NCBI RefSeq assembly: GCF_000787715.1
Contig: NZ_BBPI01000087.1
Span: 1 to 64,000, forward strand
Reading direction: 5' to 3'
Length of the DNA stretch: 64,000 nucleotides
DNA from: Sphingomonas parapaucimobilis NBRC 15100
Lineage (GTDB): Bacteria > Pseudomonadota > Alphaproteobacteria > Sphingomonadales > Sphingomonadaceae
How positions within the stretch are numbered: the first letter of the stretch is position 1; each line of letters begins with the position of its first letter. The notes beneath the pieces were generated by a model. It was not told where the DNA came from. It did no database searches and worked only from the letters and a program-made list of their open reading frames with translations. The position numbers were made by a program, and so were the translations under genes. Positions 44,463 through 54,187 of this stretch are shown in pieces.

Positions 44463-45139
44463 GGCGTTACCCTGAGGCGATAGCCGACGCCGCGGATCGT
44501 CTCGATCTCCACCGCGTCCGCGCTCGCCTGGCGCAGCTTCTGGCGCAAATTGCTGACATGAACGTCGATGCTGCGGTCATAACGCTGCCGCTGGCGCCGC
44601 AGCGCTGCCAGGGACAGATCGTCCTTGGTCGAGACGATATCGCCCGCGCTCATCAGCGCTTCCAGCAGACTGAATTCCGTCGCGGTGAGTTCGATCGCGT
44701 CGCCGTCCCAGCGTGCGTCGCGTCGCGCAGGGTGGAGCGTCAACCGCTCGATCGACAATGGACCGGCCGCCCCGGCGCCGCCGGTCCGCCGGAGCACCGC
44801 ACGCAGCCGCGCCAGCAGTTCGCGCGGATTATAGGGCTTGCCGATATAGTCGTCGGCGCCGAGTTCGAGGCCGATCACCCGATCGACATCGTCGCCCCGC
44901 GCCGTGAGCATCAGCAACGGCACCTTGCTGCTCTGGCGGATGCGGCCCAGCACCTCGATTCCGTTCATGCGCGGCAGCATGATATCGAGGATGACGGCCT
45001 CGAACCGGCCGGTCAGCGCCTGTCGCACGCCGTCCTCGCCATTGCCGGCAACCGTGAGGGCAAAGCCCTCTTCGGCCAGATATTCTCGCAGCATGGCGCT
45101 CAGCTCGGCATCGTCGTCGATCAGCAGCAGGTTGGTCAC
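44459..45139 (-). CDS. OmpR-family response regulator, CpxR-like
   Basis: A 226-residue regulator: receiver with D8-D10, phospho-acceptor D52 (VILDIMLPRMNGIEVL) and Lys in IGKPYNPREL, then a winged helix (LTATEFSLLEALMSAGDIVS, VDVHVSNLRQKL-like SIDVHVSNLRQKL). The start is GTG at 45139, preceded by an AAGGA site at 7 nt; the open frame continues upstream but in sequence unlike the family. It is divergent from macA with 130 nt between, where a CpxR-like box is seen. Confidence 0.9.
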   Translation of the reverse strand: MTNLLLIDDDAELSAMLREYLAEEGFALTVAGNGEDGVRQALTGRFEAVILDIMLPRMNGIEVLGRIRQSSKVPLLMLTARGDDVDRVIGLELGADDYIGKPYNPRELLARLRAVLRRTGGAGAAGPLSIERLTLHPARRDARWDGDAIELTATEFSLLEALMSAGDIVSTKDDLSLAALRRQRQRYDRSIDVHVSNLRQKLRQASADAVEIETIRGVGYRLRVTP

Positions 45140-45196
45140 GGCTCGTCCTTTGTTGCCAAGGATGCTGGGACGTCGGGCGCGCGATGTCAGCCCTTC

Positions 45197-45212
45197 TTTA
45201 CGCAATCTTTTC
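45197..45212. promoter_or_regulatory. CpxR-like box between divergent operons
   Basis: The plus strand reads TTTAC, 6 nt, TTTTC. The CpxR consensus is a direct repeat of GTAAA spaced by about 5 nt (TTTAC on the other strand), so nine of ten bases fit. It lies in the 130-nt region between the cpxR-like gene and macA and could control both. Confidence 0.4.
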
Positions 45213-45269
45213 GCTTCGCTTGCGATGGTCTTACCCTCGGGCTCGTCGGCGCTTGGCATAAGGCCCGGC

Positions 45270-46460
45270 ATGTCGAAACGCCGTATCCTTCTCTTCGTCG
45301 GCCTCCCCGTCATGCTTGCCTTCGCCGCGCTCGCCTGGTGGCTGGCGATGCGCCCGTCGCCCATGGAAGGGCTTACGACCGCCGAGGTGACCCTGGGCGA
45401 CATCGAACAGAATGTGCTGGCGACGGGCAAGCTGCGCCCGAAGGAACTGGTGAGCGTCGGCGCCCAGGTCTCGGGTCAGGTCAAGAAGCTGTACGTGCGG
45501 CTTGGCCAGCGCGTCCGCGCCGGAGATCCGATTGCGGACATCGATGCCGCCCCGCAGCGACTGGCGCTGCGCAATACCGAGGCGGCGGTCGGATCGCTGA
45601 TCGCCCAGAAGGCATCCCGGCAGGGCGCGCTGGTGCAGGCGGAGCTCGCCTATCGCCGCCAGGAGACCATGCTGGCGGCCGAGGCGACCGCGCGCGCCGA
45701 CTATGAGGCCGCCAGGGCGTCGCTCACCGCCCTGCGCGGCGAACTCCGCTCGCTCGATGCCCAGATCGTCCAGGCGCGCACCCAGGTCGAGACCGCGCGC
45801 CTGAACCTCGGCTTCACCCGCATCGTGGCGCCGATGGACGGCACCATCGTCTCCATCGTCACGAAGCAGGGGCAGACGGTGAATTCGTTCCAGTCGGCGC
45901 CGACCATCGTCATGCTCGCCCGGCTCGACGTGATGACCGTGCGGACGGAGATTTCGGAAGCCGATGTGCAGAAGGTCAAGGTGGGCCAGACGGTGCGGTT
46001 CACGACGCTGGGCGCACCCGATCGCCGCTATCATGCCCGGATCGACCGGATCGAGCCGGCGCCGGAATCGATCGCGACCGAAGGCACGACCAGCGCGACA
46101 GCCGCGAGCGGGACCACGGCCGCCACCACGGCCATCTACTACAATGCCCTGTTCGACGTGCCCAATCCCGAAGGCCGACTGCGCCCGTCGATGACCGCGC
46201 AGGTCTCCGTCCTGCTTGCCGGTGTCCGTCGCGCGGTGCTGGTCCCGTTGGCCGCGCTGGGCGAGCGGGGCACCGATGGCCGCTACCAGGTCCGCGTCGT
46301 CGACGCCAAGGGTGGGATCGAAACGCGCCAGGTCCGCACCGGCATCGCCAATGACAGCAATGCCGTCGTGCTCTCCGGCCTCAAGCCCAGGGAGAAGGTC
46401 GTCATCGCGCAGGAAAGCCGCGAGCCTTCGGCCGATGGCGGCCTGGGCATCGGGTTCTGA
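45270..46460 (+). CDS. macA: MacA-type periplasmic adaptor of an ABC efflux system
   Basis: A 396-residue adaptor with one N-terminal membrane anchor (ILLFVGLPVMLAFAALAWWL). MacA blocks are clear: GDIEQNVLATGKLRPKELVSVGAQVSG, a coiled-coil hairpin (about residues 95-180), NLGFTRIVAPMDGTIVS and the periplasmic barrel with VRTEISEADVQKVKVGQTV. A Ser/Thr/Ala-rich insert (about residues 270-292) is a family-typical variable loop. Its stop codon overlaps the macB start by one base. It stimulates MacB and contacts the outer-membrane channel. Confidence 0.93.
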   Translation: MSKRRILLFVGLPVMLAFAALAWWLAMRPSPMEGLTTAEVTLGDIEQNVLATGKLRPKELVSVGAQVSGQVKKLYVRLGQRVRAGDPIADIDAAPQRLALRNTEAAVGSLIAQKASRQGALVQAELAYRRQETMLAAEATARADYEAARASLTALRGELRSLDAQIVQARTQVETARLNLGFTRIVAPMDGTIVSIVTKQGQTVNSFQSAPTIVMLARLDVMTVRTEISEADVQKVKVGQTVRFTTLGAPDRRYHARIDRIEPAPESIATEGTTSATAASGTTAATTAIYYNALFDVPNPEGRLRPSMTAQVSVLLAGVRRAVLVPLAALGERGTDGRYQVRVVDAKGGIETRQVRTGIANDSNAVVLSGLKPREKVVIAQESREPSADGGLGIGF

Positions 46461-48409
46461 TGACCACGCCCCCGATCATCGAAACCATGGGTCTGCGCCG
46501 GGAATTCCCGGCGGGCGAAGGCACCATCACCGTCCTGAAGGACGTCGACCTGGTGATCCATGCCGGGGAAATGGTGGCGATCGTCGGCGCGTCGGGATCG
46601 GGCAAGTCGACCCTGATGAACATCCTGGGCTGCCTCGATCGCCCCACCGCCGGAACCTATCGCGTGCAGGGTCGCGATACCGGCACGCTGACCCCCGACG
46701 AGCTTGCCGCGCTGCGCCGCGAACATTTCGGCTTCATCTTCCAACGCTATCACCTGCTCTCGGACCTGTCCGCCGTCGGCAATGTCGAGGTGCCGTCGGT
46801 CTATGCCGGCTATGAACCCGGCGCACGACGCGCGCGGGCGACCGCCTTGCTGACCCGCCTCGGCCTGGGCGAGCGCACCCGCCATCTGCCCAGCCAGTTG
46901 TCCGGCGGCCAGCAGCAGCGCGTCTCGATCGCCCGCGCGCTGATGAACGGCGGCGCGATCATACTCGCGGACGAACCCACCGGCGCGCTCGACAAGGCGA
47001 GCGGCGAGGAAGTGATACGCATCCTCAAGAAACTGAACCAGGAGGGGCATACCATCATCCTCGTGACGCACGACATGGCGGTCGCCGCCCATGCCGATCG
47101 CGTCATCGAACTCAGCGACGGCGCGATCGTCGCTGACCGCCACACGCGCGACCCCGTCCAGCGGCAAGCCCTCGCCCCGGCGGCGCAATCGTCGGCGGGG
47201 CGGTGGCGGGCAGCCGCCAGCCGGTTCAGCGAGGCGTTCCGCATGGCGCTTCTGGCCATGGCCGCGCACCGGGTGCGCACCTTCCTGACCATGCTGGGCA
47301 TCATCATCGGCATCGCCTCGGTCGTGTCGGTCGTGGCGCTGGGCAATGGCGCGCAATCGAAGGTGATGGCGCAGATCAGCGATCTCGGCACGAACACCAT
47401 CGAAATCTTCCCCGGCAAGGATTTCGGCGACCTGCGTGCCGCCTCGATCCAGACGCTGAGCGAAAGCGACGCCCGTGTTCTGGGCAGCCAGAGCTATGTC
47501 GACAGCGTGTCGCCCAACATCTCCACCAGCGTTACCGCGCGGCGCAGGAACATCGCCGCCACCGCGCAGATCAACGGCGTCGGCGCCGGTTATTTTCGCG
47601 TTCGCGGCTTCAAGGTGACCCAGGGCACGGTCTTCAAGCAGGCGGACGTGACGCATGCCGCACAGGTGGCGGTGATCGACAGCAAGGCGCGCACGACCCT
47701 GTTCCCGCACGGCGCCGATCCGATCGGCGCGACGGTGCTGCTCGGCCAGGTGCCGATGCGCGTGATCGGCGTGCTGCGCCCGTCACAGGCCGGCGGCGGC
47801 GGATCGAGCGCCAATGTCTACATCCCCTATAGCACGGCCGCGGCGCGGATGACGGGGCGGACGAAGCTGGAGAGCATCACCGTGCGCATTGTCGACCAGG
47901 TGACGAGCAACGCCGCCCAGCAGGCCGTGACGACCCTGCTCACCCGGCGGCACGGTACCAAGGACTTCTTCATCTTCAACTCCGATCAGATCCGCAAGGC
48001 GATTACCCAGACCAGCAAGACGATGACCGTCCTCATCTCGTCGATCGCCGTCATCGCGCTGGTCGTCGGCGGGATCGGCGTGATGAACATCATGCTCGTC
48101 TCGGTCACCGAGCGGACCCGGGAGATCGGGGTGCGCATGGCCGTCGGCGCGCGACAGAGCGACATCCTTCAGCAATTCCTGATCGAAGCGGTGCTGGTCT
48201 GCCTGATCGGCGGCGCGGCGGGCATATTGCTCGCCCTGCTGCTCGGCCTCCTCGTCAGCCTTAGCGGCAGCGGCTTCGCAATGGTGTTCTCGCCCTCGTC
48301 GATCCTCCTCGCCTTCGCCTGCTCCACGGCGATCGGCATCCTGTTCGGCTTCCTTCCCGCGCGTAACGCGGCCCGGCTCGATCCTGTCGAGGCCCTGGCA
48401 CGAGATTGA
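46460..48409 (+). CDS. macB: MacB-type ABC transporter, ATPase-permease
   Basis: A 649-residue type VII ABC protein: the N-terminal ATPase domain has Walker A GASGSGKST, LSGGQQQRVSIARAL and Walker B IILADEPTGALD; after a linker come helix 1 (about residue 275), a large periplasmic domain and three C-terminal helices with the FtsX core (SVTERTREIGVRMAVGARQSDI). With MacA and an outer-membrane channel it expels substrates such as peptides and toxins from the periplasm by mechanotransmission. Substrate here unknown. Confidence 0.94.
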   Translation: MTTPPIIETMGLRREFPAGEGTITVLKDVDLVIHAGEMVAIVGASGSGKSTLMNILGCLDRPTAGTYRVQGRDTGTLTPDELAALRREHFGFIFQRYHLLSDLSAVGNVEVPSVYAGYEPGARRARATALLTRLGLGERTRHLPSQLSGGQQQRVSIARALMNGGAIILADEPTGALDKASGEEVIRILKKLNQEGHTIILVTHDMAVAAHADRVIELSDGAIVADRHTRDPVQRQALAPAAQSSAGRWRAAASRFSEAFRMALLAMAAHRVRTFLTMLGIIIGIASVVSVVALGNGAQSKVMAQISDLGTNTIEIFPGKDFGDLRAASIQTLSESDARVLGSQSYVDSVSPNISTSVTARRRNIAATAQINGVGAGYFRVRGFKVTQGTVFKQADVTHAAQVAVIDSKARTTLFPHGADPIGATVLLGQVPMRVIGVLRPSQAGGGGSSANVYIPYSTAAARMTGRTKLESITVRIVDQVTSNAAQQAVTTLLTRRHGTKDFFIFNSDQIRKAITQTSKTMTVLISSIAVIALVVGGIGVMNIMLVSVTERTREIGVRMAVGARQSDILQQFLIEAVLVCLIGGAAGILLALLLGLLVSLSGSGFAMVFSPSSILLAFACSTAIGILFGFLPARNAARLDPVEALARD

Positions 48410-49776
48410 TGATGAAACCCGTTCTCACCCTGATCGTCACCAGCACGCTTCTGGCCGGCTGCGCCACCCGCACCCCCTATGTCCGTCCCGCCGCTCCCCT
48501 GCCCGGCGCATTCCTCCACCAGTCCCCGGCCCCACAGCAAAACCTGCGCACCGACACATGGTGGCAGAGCTTCGGCGACCCTTCACTGGATACGCTGGTC
48601 GAGCTTGCGGTCGCGCGCAATCCGGACCTCGCCGCGGCCGCGATACGGGTACGGCGCGCTCAGCTCGAATCGCGGCTCGCCGGAAATGCGCTGACACCGA
48701 TCCCGAGCGGCTCGCTCAGCACCGGCCTGTCCCGCCCCCTCTCCGGCGGGGGGCGCCGGACAAGCGAAATCGCCGCCGGTTCGGCGGGCCTCGCCTGGGA
48801 AGCCGATCTGTTCGGTCGCCTCGGCGCGCGCCGGGACGCGGCGCGGCTGGAGGCGGAAGCGACCGCCGAGGATCGCGACGGCGTGTTCCTGACGCTGGTC
48901 GGCACGACCGCGTCGCTCTACTGGCAGATCGCGCTGGCGAACGAGCGGATCGCGCTGGGCGAGCAGAGCCTTGCCTATGCCCGCCGGACACAAGCGCTGG
49001 TGGAAGCTCGGTTCCGGGCCGGAGCGGTCTCGACGCTCGAGCGCCGAGAGGTCGAGCAAAGCGTCACTGCACAGGAAGCCGCACTGACCGAGGTTCGCCA
49101 GGCCCGCGTCCGCACCCGCGAGGCGTTGATGGTGCTGCTCGACGGCCTGCCCGCGCCCGCCGCTGAACCGCAGGCCCTGAAGATGGTGCCGCTGCCGGTC
49201 GTCGCGGCTGGCCTGCCAGCCGATCTGCTCGGGCGCCGCCCCGACCTGCGCGCCGCCGAATTGCGCCTCAGAAGAGTGCTTGCAAGCGCCGATGCGACCA
49301 GGGCCAGCTTCTATCCGGCGCTTACCCTGACCGGCAGCCTGGGGACATCCAGCAGCGGCCTGCTCAACCTGATGGCCAATCCCGTTGCGACCCTGGGCGC
49401 GGGCCTCACGCTGCCGTTCCTCAACCTGCGCGGCATGCGCTTCGAGACGCAGATTGCCCGCACCCGCTACGAGGAAGCGGTAATCCTGTTCCGCAAGTCG
49501 CTGTACACCGCCCTGGCGGAGGTGGAAACCACGCTCTCCGCCCGGAGCAAACTGGCGATCCAGGGTCTCGCCCTGCGTCGCGCCCATGACGCTGCGGTGG
49601 ACGCCCAGCGCCTGTACGAAGTCCGCTACCGCGCGGGGGCCGTGGCGCTTCGCGTCTGGCTCGATGCGCAGGAACGCCAGCGCATTGCCGAACTCGCCCT
49701 ATCCGCCAATCAGTTCATCCGGCTCCAGAACCAGCTCACGCTATATCAGGCGCTGGGTGGCGGCTTCGGGAATTAA
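48406..49776 (+). CDS. Outer-membrane efflux channel for MacAB
   Basis: A 456-residue NodT-type outer-membrane factor. The signal peptide ends in the lipobox LLAGC; the repeats are WWQSFGDPSLDTLVELAVARNPDLAAAAIR-like and LLGRRPDLRAAELRLRRVLASADATRASFYPALTLTG. It overlaps macB by 4 nt, so the tripartite macA-macB-channel set is one operon. This is the third such channel gene in 26 kb. Confidence 0.92.
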   Translation: MMMKPVLTLIVTSTLLAGCATRTPYVRPAAPLPGAFLHQSPAPQQNLRTDTWWQSFGDPSLDTLVELAVARNPDLAAAAIRVRRAQLESRLAGNALTPIPSGSLSTGLSRPLSGGGRRTSEIAAGSAGLAWEADLFGRLGARRDAARLEAEATAEDRDGVFLTLVGTTASLYWQIALANERIALGEQSLAYARRTQALVEARFRAGAVSTLERREVEQSVTAQEAALTEVRQARVRTREALMVLLDGLPAPAAEPQALKMVPLPVVAAGLPADLLGRRPDLRAAELRLRRVLASADATRASFYPALTLTGSLGTSSSGLLNLMANPVATLGAGLTLPFLNLRGMRFETQIARTRYEEAVILFRKSLYTALAEVETTLSARSKLAIQGLALRRAHDAAVDAQRLYEVRYRAGAVALRVWLDAQERQRIAELALSANQFIRLQNQLTLYQALGGGFGN

Positions 49777-50026
49777 GCCATTGGCAATGTCCGGCAAGAC
49801 GTGGCGGCATGATGGTCGACCGACGGCGGGCGTCTACCGTCCATCTCCCGTCTCCGTCTTGCCCCGGGCATCCGGTTTGGCCGACATCCATAGCATCAGC
49901 CCGTCAGGCCGGGTCAAAACAAGCGCAATCTTCGATCTGCGTGCGGGTATGGCTTGGCCGATATGGGGCATTTCATGGCCGTGCCCGGGTCGGGGCAAAT
50001 CTGTCCGCGCGCCTGTATCATCCCGG
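49777..50026. other. Intergenic region between efflux channel and tRNA genes
   Basis: 250 nt without a coding region that I can support and without a clear terminator. It lies between a plus-strand efflux operon and a minus-strand tRNA gene. Confidence 0.5.
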
Positions 50027-50102
50027 TGGTGGGTCCGCCGGGGCTCGAACCCGGGACCTCTCGATTAAAAGTCGCTTGCTCTACCGACTGAGCTACGGAC
50101 CC
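50027..50102 (-). tRNA. tRNA-Lys (anticodon TTT)
   Basis: The minus strand folds as a tRNA: acceptor stem GGGTCCG/CGGACCC, T8-A9-G10, D arm with AGTCGGTAGA, anticodon loop ACTTTTAATC giving UUU, a five-base variable loop and T arm with GGTTCGAGCC. Discriminator A and an encoded CCA complete the 3' end (50027-50029). It lies 20 nt from the end of folK, which is on the same strand upstream. Confidence 0.95.
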
Positions 50103-50122
50103 TCCATCGGGGTGGAAGCGAC

Positions 50123-50599
50123 CTAGGGGCGCGGACGCCTGCGGTCAACACCATGTCGCATATGGCGCACAAACCGGCCGTCGCGCGGGTCGCGCCAGTC
50201 CGCCGCGATCGTCGCCAGCGGGTGCAGCACGAAATCGCGGGTGGTATAGGCCAGATGCGGCACGGCCAGCCCCGGCGAGCGCCACTGCCCCCCCGACCAC
50301 AATATGATGTCCAGATCAATCACCCGCGCCCCCCAGCGCTGCCCGCGCCGCCGCCCGAAATCGCGCTCGATGGTTTTCAGTATGCCAAGCATGGCGGGCG
50401 GATCCAGCGGACTCTCGACCAGCGCGGCGGCATTGGCGAAGGCGCGGATCGAGGGGCCGATGGGCGCCGTGGTCAGGATCGGCGACACGGCATAGACACC
50501 CGGCAACGCCGCCAGCGCCGCGCGAATCTCGTCACGCGGGCTGCCATGCCGCCCCGGACGGTTGGAACCCAGCGCAATGGCATAGCTTGTCGTCATCAT
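50123..50599 (-). CDS. folK: 2-amino-4-hydroxy-6-hydroxymethyldihydropteridine diphosphokinase
   Basis: A 158-residue HPPK that transfers pyrophosphate from ATP to hydroxymethyl-dihydropterin in folate synthesis. Signatures are YAIALGSNRPG at the N-terminus and RWGARVIDLDIILW, whose two Asp bind Mg, plus VPHLAYTTRDFVLHPL. The start may be either of two consecutive ATG codons. It is divergent from the uracil-DNA glycosylase gene, with starts only about 22 nt apart. Confidence 0.93.
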   Translation of the reverse strand: MMTTSYAIALGSNRPGRHGSPRDEIRAALAALPGVYAVSPILTTAPIGPSIRAFANAAALVESPLDPPAMLGILKTIERDFGRRRGQRWGARVIDLDIILWSGGQWRSPGLAVPHLAYTTRDFVLHPLATIAADWRDPRDGRFVRHMRHGVDRRRPRP

Positions 50600-50621
50600 G
50601 TCCTGCGACTACCCGAGCGTG

Positions 50622-51296
50622 ATGCCTGACGCATCCTTTCCCGTGATCCCGGCGCCCCTGGCCCCGATCCAGCCACCGCGCGACTGCCCCCTCTGCCCCC
50701 GCCTGGTCGAGGTTCGCCAGACGGTCGCCACCGAATATCCCGGCTGGTGGAACGCCCCCGTGCCGCCATTCGGCGATGGCGAGGCCTGGCTGGCGGTCGT
50801 CGGCCTCGCCCCCGGCAAGCATGGCGCGCACCGCACCGGCCGCCCCTTTACCGGCGATGGCGCAGGACCGCTGCTCTATGGCACGCTCGCCAAATTCGGT
50901 CTGGCCGAAGGCGCGTTCGCCGCCAAGGTCGATGACGGCCTGACGCTGAAAGGCGCGGTGATCCTGAACGCGGTCAAATGCCTGCCGCCGGAGAACAAGC
51001 CGACGCCGGACGAGATCCGTACCTGTCGGACCTTCCTCGAACAGGAACTGGCGGCTCTGCCCCGGCTGTCGGTGGTCATCGCACTGGGCGAGATCGCGCA
51101 CCGTTCGGTCATCAAGGCGCTGGGCGGGCGCCTCCCCAAGGCGCGATTCGCGCATCTGGCCGAACATCGCCTGCCCGGCGGCGGCCCGGTGATCCTCGAT
51201 AGCTATCACTGCTCGCGCTACAACCAGAATACTGGCCGCCTGACGCCCGAGATGTTCGAGGGCGTGTTCGCGCGGGCGATGGAATTGCGGGGCTAA
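50622..51296 (+). CDS. Uracil-DNA glycosylase, family 5 (UdgB-like)
   Basis: A 224-residue iron-sulfur uracil-DNA glycosylase. Motif GLAPGKHGAHRTGRPFTGDG near residue 70 and SYHCSRYNQNTGRLTP near the C-terminus fit family 5 rather than family 4. Four candidate cluster Cys lie in CPLCPR, AVKCLPP and TCRTFLEQEL. It removes uracil and some other deaminated bases from DNA. The ATG at 50622 is used; an ATG at 50598 in frame would overlap the folK start. Confidence 0.9.
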   Translation: MPDASFPVIPAPLAPIQPPRDCPLCPRLVEVRQTVATEYPGWWNAPVPPFGDGEAWLAVVGLAPGKHGAHRTGRPFTGDGAGPLLYGTLAKFGLAEGAFAAKVDDGLTLKGAVILNAVKCLPPENKPTPDEIRTCRTFLEQELAALPRLSVVIALGEIAHRSVIKALGGRLPKARFAHLAEHRLPGGGPVILDSYHCSRYNQNTGRLTPEMFEGVFARAMELRG

Positions 51297-51303
51297 CATT
51301 ATT

Positions 51304-51420
51304 CCTCCCCTGCAAGGGGAGGTGGCAGGGCGAAGCCCTGACGGAGGGGTGTCGCGCTCTCGAGAGGGGTGACACCCCTCCACCAGCTTCGCTGGTCCCC
51401 CTCCCCTGCAAGGGGAGGAA
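51304..51420. repeat. 117-bp nested palindromic element
   Basis: The element begins and ends with the same near-palindrome CCTCCCCTGCAAGGGGAGG (51304-51322 and 51400-51418). Between them lie a small CAGGGCGAAGCCCTG hairpin, a long stem GGAGGGGTGTC/GACACCCCTCC (51343-51381) and an ACCAGCTTCGCTGGT hairpin. The whole sits between the convergent 3' ends of the glycosylase gene and aguB, so it may end transcription from both sides. It differs from the other two repeat families in sequence. Confidence 0.75.
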
Positions 51421-51427
51421 TTTGAGT

Positions 51428-52276
<849 letters not shown>

Positions 52277-52309
52277 GGCCCTGCCCTTTAATGGCTCCGC
52301 ACGCGGGCG

Positions 52310-53320
52310 TCACCCCGCTTCCGCATCCAGCTTCCTGCGCAAGGCATCGAGAAACGGCCCCGGCTCGTCCAGCCGCAACGCCACCGCCCGCACCGGATCA
52401 CGCCGCCACCGCGAGCGCGGCGGCAAGGGTTCGGACAGGCGGATCAGCATATTGGGCCAGGCCAGCAGCGCGATGTTCCAGCTATCGGGCGCGCGCACCG
52501 TCTCGCCATCGGGATTGGCCGTCACCGCCGCGATCGCCGCATAGGGAATGGTCCGGTCGACCAACAGCCCGGCGCGCAGCCTTACCCCCGTTTCGGTGAG
52601 CAGGACCGGCGACAGGCGCAGCGACCTGATAAGGCCGATCAGGTAGAGCAGCGACACATCGCTGATGACGAACATCACCAGCGCTGCGGTCCGGCTCCAA
52701 TGCGCGACCAGCAGATGGGTGACGGTGATCTCGATGCAGGAAATGACCAGCAGCGCGATCATCATCGGCTGCAGATGGCGATGATAGGCAAAACCCTGCG
52801 CCCCCGCCGGTATCTCCGGCGCCGCGCCCCAGCGGAACAACGCCAGATGCAGCAGCCGAACCTCCGCCCGCGCCAGTCGCACCAGCGGCCGGGGCAGGAT
52901 TTCCTCCAGCAGTGCGGACCAGCGATCCGGCTCGGTTCGGTTCCACGCACGAAGCCGCACCGCCACCCGCCAAAGGCCCCATCCGCCATGCAGAGCGATC
53001 GCGGCGGCCGGGACGATCATCGCCCAGGGCATGGCGAACAGCGCCGCCCGGATCGGCGGCGGCGACAGGCTGAAAACCGCCATGCCCGCGGACGCCATCG
53101 CGGCGATTCCCGCCCGCCAGCCCGGCCGCCGCGTTCGGCTCAACAACCCCAGCATCATCGCGTCCGAGGCGATCCAGAGGAACAGCAGCGCCGCGCCGCG
53201 GGGATAAGCCTGCGCTATCGGCAAACGGAGCAAGGCCGCCGCACCGACGATGGCCAGGACAGGCGCAATCGCGGGGAGAATCGGACGAGCGAACCCGTTG
53301 GCGGATCGGACGGCGGTCAT
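52310..53320 (-). CDS. Polytopic membrane protein of unknown function
   Basis: A 336-residue protein that I do not recognise. It has about seven or eight hydrophobic segments in the first 220 residues (for example ILPAIAPVLAIVGAAALL, AALFAMPWAMIVPAAAIAL, MMIALLVISCIEITVTHLL, TAALVMFVISDVSLLYLIGL) and a soluble C-terminal part of about 110 residues starting with a PH-like pattern (VRLRAGLLVDRTIPYAAIAAV). It lies 33 nt upstream of aguB on the same strand, so co-transcription is likely, but no functional link is evident. Confidence 0.7.
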   Translation of the reverse strand: MTAVRSANGFARPILPAIAPVLAIVGAAALLRLPIAQAYPRGAALLFLWIASDAMMLGLLSRTRRPGWRAGIAAMASAGMAVFSLSPPPIRAALFAMPWAMIVPAAAIALHGGWGLWRVAVRLRAWNRTEPDRWSALLEEILPRPLVRLARAEVRLLHLALFRWGAAPEIPAGAQGFAYHRHLQPMMIALLVISCIEITVTHLLVAHWSRTAALVMFVISDVSLLYLIGLIRSLRLSPVLLTETGVRLRAGLLVDRTIPYAAIAAVTANPDGETVRAPDSWNIALLAWPNMLIRLSEPLPPRSRWRRDPVRAVALRLDEPGPFLDALRRKLDAEAG

Positions 53321-53373
53321 GGCGACTCCCCTGATCGGTGGTGCCGCGATGCTAGACCCTGCCGCCCCGCGCG

Positions 53374-53826
53374 TCACGCGGTCATGCGGGATGCCGGGTC
53401 GGGATCGGCCAGGATGTAGCGCAGGACTATGGGATAGAAGCTGTTGATCTTCAGATCGCACAGCGCCATCAGCCGCTGGTTGAGCGCACGCGTCACCCCG
53501 ACATATTCGTTCCACCGTTCCTCGATGGTGCGGGCGGTCCAGGTGCCGATATGTTTGGAATAGGTCAGGCGCAGTTCGCGCGTCTCGACCATGATCGCCT
53601 CGCATCCGGGGATGGTGGCCAACAGCCGCCGTTCGCGCAGCGGGGTCAGCAGCAGTTCGTCCTCGGTCTTCAGATGCTTGGTGATGGCCTGCGCGATCCG
53701 CGTGCGGGCCAGGCCCACCCTCGGCGCGGCCTCGGCATAGTGCAGCTCGAACAGGGCCATGAGGTCGCCGACGGCGCGCATGATGTCCTCATGTTGGGCA
53801 CGGAGCAGATTGATCGTGGCTTGCAA
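53374..53826 (-). CDS. Hemerythrin-like helical protein
   Basis: A helical protein with His/Glu/Asp spacing like bacterial hemerythrin-domain proteins (LLRAQHEDIMRAVGDL, ELHYAEA, HLKTEDELL). These bind di-iron or act as cation-binding proteins. The TTG at 53826 is preferred as start: GGAG lies 8 nt before it and the 150-residue product begins directly with the first helix. ATG starts at 53979 or 53967 would add about 50 residues of non-helical sequence. The full set of metal ligands could not be confirmed by eye. Confidence 0.6.
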   Translation of the reverse strand: MQATINLLRAQHEDIMRAVGDLMALFELHYAEAAPRVGLARTRIAQAITKHLKTEDELLLTPLRERRLLATIPGCEAIMVETRELRLTYSKHIGTWTARTIEERWNEYVGVTRALNQRLMALCDLKINSFYPIVLRYILADPDPASRMTA

Positions 53827-54007
53827 CGCGTAGGCTCCGATCCCGGACAGGTGATCGTTCCGTATAGCGCTGTTCCCTTTATGGCTGGTAAAGGACAAGA
53901 ATGGCTGGAAAAATTCTGCGCGCCGACCGGGCAGCGCAGACGGGGAAACGAGTGCCGATCGCGTCATTGCCGGGCACATCGCGTCCCCGCCCCCCTTGGA
54001 GTTCAGA

Positions 54008-54160
54008 GCATGATGACATGGGATCGAACCGAGCCTAGCCCCTCCCCTTCAGGGGAGGGGTTGGGGTGGGGCATCGCCACAGGCCCCGCGTTTGCGGAAA
54101 CGCCCCACCCCCTGCCCCTCCCCTGAAGGGGAGGGGTGGATCACGCTGATGCCATCATGC
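54008..54160. repeat. 153-bp MITE-like element, copy 2
   Basis: This copy is the inverse complement of the one at 29930-30082, of equal length and with only scattered substitutions. Both ends carry the GCATGATG inverted repeat. Two GC palindromes with a CTTCAGGGG core flank a central stem-loop with GCGTTTGCGGAAACGC. It lies in an intergenic region, away from start codons. Confidence 0.8.
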
Positions 54161-54187
54161 CTTAACGCTCAGGTGCATCCTGCACGC

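Noticed and set aside
51304..51420. Possible CRISPR-like array
   Set aside because: Only two identical palindromes about 77 nt apart with a structured, non-unique interior; no third repeat and no cas genes.
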